This document shows, one piece after another, positions 34,624-40,176 of a stretch of DNA of 40,176 bases. Numbering within the stretch: position 1 is the first letter of the stretch; every line of letters begins with the position of its first letter. The DNA lies in NCBI GenBank assembly GCA_019309545.1, contig JAFDGA010000022.1, positions 1 through 40,176 on the forward strand. Reading direction: 5' to 3'. The notes beneath the pieces were generated by a model. That model saw only the letters and a program-made list of their open reading frames with translations. It did not search any database and had not been told where the DNA came from. The DNA comes from Deltaproteobacteria bacterium (GTDB lineage: Bacteria; Desulfobacterota; Desulfobaccia; Desulfobaccales; Desulfobaccaceae). Position numbers and translations under genes: made by a program.

Positions 34624-36095
34624 CGCCGCCGCCTCCGTCTCAGATAGGCATTAACCCCTGCCATAATCATGGCCAGCGGAATCAGCACCAACGACATCAA
34701 GAGCAACACCCAACTCTGGTACCCGGTGAGCATCAGGGGCTGGGATTTCTTCTCCTGCCGCCCCACCGTGATCTGGCTCTCTTGCTCAGCCAGAAAATTT
34801 ACGGTATTTAAAAACAAATCACCGTTACCAGAGAGGTTAAAATAATTGTTATCAGCAAAACCGGTATTGCCGAAAACCGCCAGATAATATGTCTTATCTT
34901 TATCCTGCCCTTTTTCTTGGGGTTTGTCGACATTTTTGTCTTCTTTGGCGTCCGTTGGTTCAGCGGGCGGCTCTGCACCGGTCTGGCTTCCCGGCGGCTG
35001 AATTTCCGCCAGTACCGCCAGGGGAAAAGGCCCTTTTTGATCCTGCCCAGCATCAAAACCGACCTTACCGGCTTTGATCCACTCCTGGCCTTTTTTGGCC
35101 CAACTGCTCTCCATGGTGGTCGCCAGGGTAAACAGATGAATTCTTTCCGGTGTACTGGGGTTGAGGGTAAGAGGCCGGGCTAAAGGGAATAGGGTCACCA
35201 CATTGGTGAATTTCTGGGTTATCTTGTGATCTCCATAATTAATCACCATGGGCATGGTGACACTGGCTCCCAGGGCCTGACTGACTTGGTTGACGTCCAG
35301 GATCATCCGGTCATCGAGATCGACCCCGTAGGCGGCCAGGAAATCCTTCAGGCCGCCGTCATTAAAAGGTTCCAGGAGGATAAACAGCCGGCCGCCCTGG
35401 TCCAGGTAGGTTTTCAAGGCCACGATTTCGTGGGGGAATAGCGGTTTCTCCGGACCAGCCACCACCACTACCGCCGCGTCGCCGGGCACCTGGGGTTGGG
35501 AAACCAGATTAAGCGCGAGCACCTCAAACCCCTCATTCTGCAGGGCCTTAGCCGCGGTCTGGAAGCCATTCCGCCCGGCATCGTCAATGCCCCGTTCGCC
35601 GTGCCCGGTAAGAAAATATATCTTCTTCTGCTCCGGGTTGAGCAATTTGCGGATGGCGTTGGTAATCTCCTCCTCGGTGCTATTATTCGCCATCTGCTTG
35701 CGGCCCTGGTATTCCAGCAGGACATTGCCGGGATAGCGGAAACCGGCCTGTTGGGCTACCAGGGGGTGGCGCTCCGGATCAACAAAGTCATAGGAAATCA
35801 GGCGGTTCCGATAATGGTAATTTTCCAGCAGAGCTTTAGCCTCCTGACGCTCAGACTGACCCTCTGGATAAAAAACCGTCATCTGCAGCGGCTCTTTGAC
35901 CTCACCCAGCAAGTTTTTGGTGGTTGCGGTGAGCGATTGACTCTTATCTAAGGTTACATCCCACCGCCAATGATAGCGTTCTCCCAACAAGGCCAGAAAT
36001 GCCAGAATTATCAGCACCACCACAATAGCCGTAGCCGATCCGGTGCCATAGATCAAGGTTCGTTTGGTTTTCCAATCTGCCAGACCCATGCTCAT
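34620..36095 (-). CDS. GldG-like ABC auxiliary membrane protein
   Basis: A 491-residue protein with one N-terminal membrane helix (ATAIVVVLIILAFLALLGE), a large soluble part of the ABC_transp_aux type (DVTLDKSQSLTATTKNLL, IYFLTGHGERGIDDAGRNGF, GGRLFILLEPFNDGGL) and a C-terminal helix followed by a run of arginines. In Bacteroidetes the homologue GldG works with GldA/GldF; outside that group the substrate is unknown. It has a lysine/aspartate-rich insertion near residues 375-405. Four-base overlaps with both neighbours indicate translational coupling. Confidence 0.87.
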   Translation of the reverse strand: MSMGLADWKTKRTLIYGTGSATAIVVVLIILAFLALLGERYHWRWDVTLDKSQSLTATTKNLLGEVKEPLQMTVFYPEGQSERQEAKALLENYHYRNRLISYDFVDPERHPLVAQQAGFRYPGNVLLEYQGRKQMANNSTEEEITNAIRKLLNPEQKKIYFLTGHGERGIDDAGRNGFQTAAKALQNEGFEVLALNLVSQPQVPGDAAVVVVAGPEKPLFPHEIVALKTYLDQGGRLFILLEPFNDGGLKDFLAAYGVDLDDRMILDVNQVSQALGASVTMPMVINYGDHKITQKFTNVVTLFPLARPLTLNPSTPERIHLFTLATTMESSWAKKGQEWIKAGKVGFDAGQDQKGPFPLAVLAEIQPPGSQTGAEPPAEPTDAKEDKNVDKPQEKGQDKDKTYYLAVFGNTGFADNNYFNLSGNGDLFLNTVNFLAEQESQITVGRQEKKSQPLMLTGYQSWVLLLMSLVLIPLAMIMAGVNAYLRRRRRR

Positions 36096-36862
36096 CCTCT
36101 CCAGCGCCGGGATTCTAACTGGCGTTTGGTCAGAAACAGGAAGAAATAGATAAAAAGCAGATAAAACAGCAGGTCCCGGCTATCGATTACCCCCCGGGAA
36201 AAGGTTTCAAAGTGGCTCATCAGCGAGATGTATCTGAAAAAGGCCTGCCACCCTGAGGGGCCCAATTCTTCATACCACCCGATGACCCAAAAAAGTAATA
36301 ACAGGCCAAAGGTGACCACCGCGGCAATAATCTGATTTTCGGTGAGGGTGGAGCTGAACAGGCCCAGGGCTAAAAAGGTCCCGCCCAGTAAGAATAAGCC
36401 CAGGTAGCCGGTTAAGATCTGCCCCCAATCCAGGGGCGTCACCCAGGCAAACACCAGGCCGTAGATCAGGGTCAGCCCCAGCAGCACGGCATAAACCAAT
36501 AAGGCCGCCAGGAATTTGCCCAGGATCACTCCCCAATCGGTCAGGGGATAGGTAAACAATAACTCCGCGGTGCCGGAACGTTTTTCCTCAGCGAACAGGC
36601 GCATGGTGATCAGCGGCACCAAGAACAGGAATACTACCGCCAGGGTACCCAATAAGGGGCGAAATACCATCTGGCCGGGATTCAACTGCGAGGCCAAATA
36701 AGGATTCTGGGCGGCCTGAAAACTGAGCAGATTGTAATAGGCCACGTTGGAAAAAAAGAAATACCCCCCCAGGATGAGAAAAAAGGTCCCGGTGAGGTAA
36801 AAAATCGGCGTACTGAAATAGACGGCCAACTCTTTGCGCAAAACCGCCAGACATCCGTTCAC
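36092..36862 (-). CDS. ABC-2 type permease (GldF-like)
   Basis: A 256-residue membrane protein with six predicted helices. LAVYFSTPIFYLTGTFFLILGGYFFF is the first, and MRLFAEEKRSGTAELLFTYPLTDW is the typical cytoplasmic coupling segment of ABC-2 permeases. It would form the membrane channel with the ATPase encoded just upstream and the GldG-like protein just downstream. The exported substrate is not known. Confidence 0.9.
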   Translation of the reverse strand: MNGCLAVLRKELAVYFSTPIFYLTGTFFLILGGYFFFSNVAYYNLLSFQAAQNPYLASQLNPGQMVFRPLLGTLAVVFLFLVPLITMRLFAEEKRSGTAELLFTYPLTDWGVILGKFLAALLVYAVLLGLTLIYGLVFAWVTPLDWGQILTGYLGLFLLGGTFLALGLFSSTLTENQIIAAVVTFGLLLLFWVIGWYEELGPSGWQAFFRYISLMSHFETFSRGVIDSRDLLFYLLFIYFFLFLTKRQLESRRWRG

Positions 36863-37794
36863 GCTGCTTTATTCTCCTCTTCGGTAACCAGGTTGAGGAA
36901 GACGTCCTCCAGGGTAAACTCCTGGGCTCTGAGTTCCAACAGGTCCCACCCCGCCTGTACCACCTGCCGGGCCAGGGTCGGCCGCATTTCCTGACCTTTG
37001 TCCACCTCCAGCAAATAATTGCCGTTGCCACTGGCGGTAACGGCCCTGATCCCCGGCAGGACCTTAAGAGTGGCAACAATCTTATCCTCTGGCCCTTTCA
37101 CTACCATGGCCAGGCGGGCACTTTCGCCTAACTGGCGGGTCAGGTTGGCCGGTGTGTCACTGGCGACAATCTGGCCCCGGTTGATGATAATCACCCGCTG
37201 ACAGAGCTGACTCACTTCTGGCAAGATGTGGCTGCTTAAAAATACCGTATGGTTGCCGGCCAAGTCTTTGATTAACTGCCGGATCTCGACAATTTGGGAG
37301 GGATCTAGACCGATGGTGGGTTCATCCAGGATCAACAGCGGCGGCCGGTTGAGCAAGGCTTGCGCCAGCCCCAGGCGCTGCCGGTAGCCTTTGGAAAGCG
37401 ACGCAATCAAGGTATGTCGAACATTTTCCAGGCCACAGTCAACAATGGCTCGATCAATCTCAGTCTTTTGCTGGCGGCCCTCCACTCCCTTGGCACGGGC
37501 CGCAAAGGTTAGGAACTGGGTAACGTCCAGATCCCGATACAGCGGCACATTTTCGGGCAAGTAACCCAAAGACTGCCGCACCTCCAGGGGTTGCGTCAGG
37601 CAGTCATAGCCATTGATAGTGGCCGTTCCCGAGCTGGGAGGCATATACCCGGCCAGAATCTTCAGAGTGGTGGTCTTCCCGGCCGCGTTAGGCCCCAGAA
37701 AACCGACAATTTCGCCATCGGCAATCTCAAAATTGAGCTGTCGGATGGCCAGGGTGGGCCCGTAATATTTTGTTAACTCTTTAACCTCGATCAT
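36859..37794 (-). CDS. ABC transporter ATP-binding protein (GldA-like)
   Basis: A 311-residue ATPase with Walker A GPNAAGKTT (Lys40), Q-loop LGYLPENVPLYRDL, signature LSKGYRQRLGLAQAL, Walker B LLILDEPTIGLDP and H-loop VFLSSHIL. The C-terminal ~90 residues form the extension common in ABC-2 exporters. It is the first gene of the four-gene operon. No clear ribosome site precedes the ATG. The downstream partners identify it as the engine of the GldF/GldG-like transporter. Confidence 0.92.
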   Translation of the reverse strand: MIEVKELTKYYGPTLAIRQLNFEIADGEIVGFLGPNAAGKTTTLKILAGYMPPSSGTATINGYDCLTQPLEVRQSLGYLPENVPLYRDLDVTQFLTFAARAKGVEGRQQKTEIDRAIVDCGLENVRHTLIASLSKGYRQRLGLAQALLNRPPLLILDEPTIGLDPSQIVEIRQLIKDLAGNHTVFLSSHILPEVSQLCQRVIIINRGQIVASDTPANLTRQLGESARLAMVVKGPEDKIVATLKVLPGIRAVTASGNGNYLLEVDKGQEMRPTLARQVVQAGWDLLELRAQEFTLEDVFLNLVTEEENKAA

Positions 37795-37837
37795 CGTGTT
37801 CTGAAACTCGCTTCAGGGCCTTCGCCCGATAATGAAT

Positions 37838-37877
37838 TTAAATTTTAAAATTTAACAAAAGAAATATTCTGTTGCAA
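37838..37877 (-). promoter_or_regulatory. Promoter and 18-bp palindrome upstream of the ABC operon
   Basis: On the minus strand TTGCAA (37872-37877) and TAAATT (37849-37854) are 17 bases apart. The -10 lies inside the perfect palindrome TTAAATTTTAAAATTTAA (37838-37855). Two small hairpins (GGGC-CTTC-GCCC, and CTGAA..TTCAG) follow at 37801-37827 in the leader. The rest of 37878-38070 is AT-rich with no gene and no clear nitrogen-control promoter. Confidence 0.35.
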
Positions 37878-38083
37878 GAGATAAATGCCGGACATCTTCC
37901 ATTACCTCTTCGGAAATCCTGGCTGCTTAAGAAAAGACTTATAGTATACCCGGCTACTTCGCCTACAATTTTGTATAATTCTATAAATATAAGTTAGCGA
38001 AAATACAAGCATAATATTTTAGAATCAGAATTGCTTATTCTTGTTTAATAATTTTTTATTCCCCCACAAAAGGAGGCTGAAAG

Positions 38084-39166
38084 ATCAGAAAGTTTTCATT
38101 ACTGTTATGGAGCGTTGGGATTCTACTCCTCGAAGAGGTCCCGGTCTGGTCTGGTGATCCGACCGGGGCCGAGACCTTAAAAAAAAGACCCGGGTCTGGC
38201 CGCGGATTATGTCCGGGTGTTGATCTGTGGATTTTTGGTGATGTTTATGCAGCCCGGGTTTGCCTGTCTGGAGGCCGGGTTTTGCCGGGACAAAAATTGC
38301 ACCAACCTTTTCACCGAGAATGTCATGGACTTTGTGGTCGGCTCCCTGGCCTTCTGGGTCCTGGGTTTTGGCATCATTATGGGTACTGACTGGAAAGGAC
38401 TGATTGGGACCTCTCATTTTTTCCTGGCCGGTGACAGTTACGATGTCGGCACCTATATCAGCTTCTTCTGGCAGTTAGTGTTTGCCGCTACCGCTGCCAC
38501 CATTGTCTCCGGTGCTATCGCCGAACGCCTGAAGTTCCAGGCCTATCTGGTATATTCCGTAGTCATCTGTCTGTTTATCTATCCGGTTTGTTCTCACTGG
38601 GTCTGGGGTAGCGGCTGGCTCTCCAAGCTGCCTTTTGGCCTGGGGCATTTAGATTTTGCCGGCTCCGGAGTGGTACATGCCGTCGGTGGTTTAATCGGCC
38701 TGGCCGGGGCTATTGTTCTCGGACCGCGCTATGGCAAGTTTGATAAAAACGGCAAGCCCCGGGCCATAGCATCGCTCTGGCCGCCCTGGGTACCTTTATC
38801 CTGTGGTTCGGGTGGCTTGGATTTAACCCCGGGTCAACCTTTTCGGCCCATCACTTGAGGATTTCAGTGATCGCCGTCAATACCACGATGGCCGCGGCGA
38901 CCGCCTCCATGACTGCTTTATTCATTATATATGCCAAAACCAAGCGCTTCGATCTAGGTATGGCTTTAAACGGGGCCTTGGCTGGACTGGTGGCCATCAC
39001 TGCTCCCTGTGCCTGGGTAGCTTCCTGGGCCGCGGTAATAATCGGCATCATTTCCGGTATTGTCATGGTGGTCGGGGTTTTCTCCCTGGAAGCTTTAAAA
39101 GTTGATAATCCGGTCGGTGCGGTGTCGGTTCACGGTTTCAATGGCCTCTGGGGGCTTTTGGCAGTG
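38084..39166 (+). pseudogene. amt: Ammonium transporter (Amt), decayed
   Basis: Amt landmarks are clear: LICGFLVMFMQPGFACLEAGF, FFWQLVFAATAATIVSGAIAERLKF, VVHAVGGLIGLAGAIVLGPRYGKF, TFILWFGWLGFNPGS and VSVHGFNGLWG. The gene is broken at least four ways. After AGGAGG (38071-38076), ATC at 38084 occupies the place of the start codon before a signal peptide (RKFSLLLWS). Eight A's near 38179-38186 should be seven (TLKK/DPGLAADY). A short deletion shifts the frame near 38770. The last ~100 residues are gone, replaced by an outer-membrane barrel gene. A GTG at 38217 opens only a partial product. Confidence 0.85.
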
Positions 39167-39958
39167 GTAGTTCTGGTTTTATGTTTGACGGGATTAATGG
39201 CGGTCTCTTCAGTCAGCGCGGAAGAAAAAGAAAAGCCTTCCGCCGACTTCGCGGTTGATATCCTGAGCCAATATGTTTGGCGGGGTTACGCCCTGAGCCG
39301 GGACAGCGCCGTCTTCCAGCCTTCGATGACCGTTAGTTATATGGGGTTTTCGGTAAATGTCTGGGGAAACTACGATACCGACCATAATAATCCTTTTTCT
39401 CCCCCGCAGGGAGGGGCTGAGTGGAATGAGACCGACTTTACCTTATCTTATGGTCGGGAGCTTTACAGTGGGGAAATCATAAAGTCATTTTCGGTGGATC
39501 TTGGAACCATTTACTATGCCCTGGACGGGGTGTATGACTCCTGGGAACTCTATGGGGGTTTTGGGGTCGATGTAAATTACCTTACCGCGTCAGTAACCGC
39601 CTACCGGGAAGCTTCTCATTATCCGGGGTGGTGGCTTCAGGTTGGGATCGGGCGTAGCTTTGCCATGCCTTTTGCGAATGCGACCCTGGATCTGGGAAAC
39701 GATTACGTCTTCCAGTTTTCCGAAGACGCCGCCGCTTATCCTGACCCGGATGATCCTACCAAGTCATTCGATGGCCCCCTAGCGGGCCACATCTACGCCT
39801 CGATGAGTTTCCCGGTTTACAAGTATGTCACTATAACCCCGAGGATTGGCTTCTGGTACGCTCTCGGCGGCGACTCCACCGATTTGATCGATGGGCTCTC
39901 CTGGGATGAAGATCATAACCATATTTACAGGGGCGTGAACGTCTCCTTTGCTTTTTAA
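38855..39958 (+). CDS. Amt C-terminal segment fused in frame to TorF-like outer-membrane barrel
   Basis: One frame runs from about 38771 to 39958. It begins with Amt helices (RISVIAVNTTMAAATASM ... NGLWGLLAV) and passes directly into the hydrophobic core of a signal peptide ending SSVSA (cleavage near 39221). A ~245-residue barrel follows: DILSQYVWRGYALSRDSAVFQPSMTVSY is typical of TorF-like putative porins, and the protein ends in Phe (VNVSFAF), as outer-membrane proteins do. The barrel gene seems to have lost its own start; TTG at 39158 is a weak candidate. Whether it is expressed is unknown. Confidence 0.7.
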   Translation: MRISVIAVNTTMAAATASMTALFIIYAKTKRFDLGMALNGALAGLVAITAPCAWVASWAAVIIGIISGIVMVVGVFSLEALKVDNPVGAVSVHGFNGLWGLLAVVVLVLCLTGLMAVSSVSAEEKEKPSADFAVDILSQYVWRGYALSRDSAVFQPSMTVSYMGFSVNVWGNYDTDHNNPFSPPQGGAEWNETDFTLSYGRELYSGEIIKSFSVDLGTIYYALDGVYDSWELYGGFGVDVNYLTASVTAYREASHYPGWWLQVGIGRSFAMPFANATLDLGNDYVFQFSEDAAAYPDPDDPTKSFDGPLAGHIYASMSFPVYKYVTITPRIGFWYALGGDSTDLIDGLSWDEDHNHIYRGVNVSFAF

Positions 39959-40176
39959 AAAAACCAAGGGGCTTAATTTTCCCGAGACCTTGGGGATCCG
40001 TAATGATTTCCCCAAATTGCTCACTGCATGCCTCCCGGAGATTATCAGTAAACGCCCAAACTTGCGAGGGCCGGTGAATGATTTCGGTTAGTTAGGTATT
40101 GGATCCGCGATCCTCTGTAGTGTCGGCATATATTTTTATCAGATTATGAAGATCTACACTGAATATTGACCCCCCA
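39959..40176. other. Gene-free right end
   Basis: No convincing gene is seen in this short end. CCAAGG (39965-39970) and CCTTGG (39988-39993) could form a loose hairpin after the barrel gene, but no T-run follows. Confidence 0.3.

Overview
The window looks like a chromosomal piece of an anaerobic, probably sulfidogenic Gram-negative bacterium, most likely a deltaproteobacterium/Desulfobacterota. This is inferred from an outer-membrane polysaccharide exporter and porin, a Thi4-type thiazole synthase of the sulfide-dependent (His) kind, the GldA/GldF/GldG/DUF4340-like ABC operon and moderate GC. No rRNA, tRNA or CRISPR array was seen.

Layout. (1) 1-900: the 3' end of a group II intron (maturase C-terminus plus catalytic domain V), then a leader with an extended -10 promoter. 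(2) 900-3440: a plus-strand lipoprotein-like, tailspike-like beta-helix gene with phage tail-fibre modules and probable frameshifts at both ends, closed by a strong hairpin. (3) 3479-31108: a minus-strand Wzx/Wzy-type exopolysaccharide locus of about 27.6 kb. In transcription order: Wza-like export lipoprotein, Wzz/BY-kinase-like protein, PglF-type 4,6-dehydratase, phosphoglycosyl transferase, two KAS III enzymes, ACP, SDR, NeuD/PglD-type acyltransferase, methyltransferase, DegT aminotransferase, second phosphoglycosyl transferase, PHP hydrolase, ATP-grasp ligase, two tandem DegT-like proteins, FemAB/GNAT-like transferase, polysaccharide deacetylase, IS4 remnant, Wzx flippase, GT4, Wzy polymerase and three more GT4 enzymes. 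(4) 31424-32350: an internally deleted IS1380 remnant and a truncated small ORF. (5) 32370-33158: Thi4. (6) 33271-37794: four-gene ABC operon. (7) 38084-39958: a decayed ammonium transporter whose C-terminus is joined in frame to a TorF-like outer-membrane barrel.

How the genes fit together: the locus encodes lipid-linked repeat-unit synthesis (phosphoglycosyl transferases plus GT4 enzymes), flipping (Wzx), polymerisation (Wzy) and export (Wza/Wzz-like). The most interesting part is a compact ACP/KAS III/SDR set placed between a dehydratase, an aminotransferase, an acyltransferase and a methyltransferase. I infer that it makes a short, possibly hydroxylated acyl group carried by a dedicated ACP and used to N-acylate a dideoxy-amino sugar. 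A second module (PHP, ATP-grasp, two DegT-like proteins, FemAB-like) may add or make an amino-acid-like substituent. The kinase-like chain-length regulator has lost its Walker A lysine and C-terminal tyrosine cluster, so control of polymerisation may not use classical tyrosine phosphorylation.
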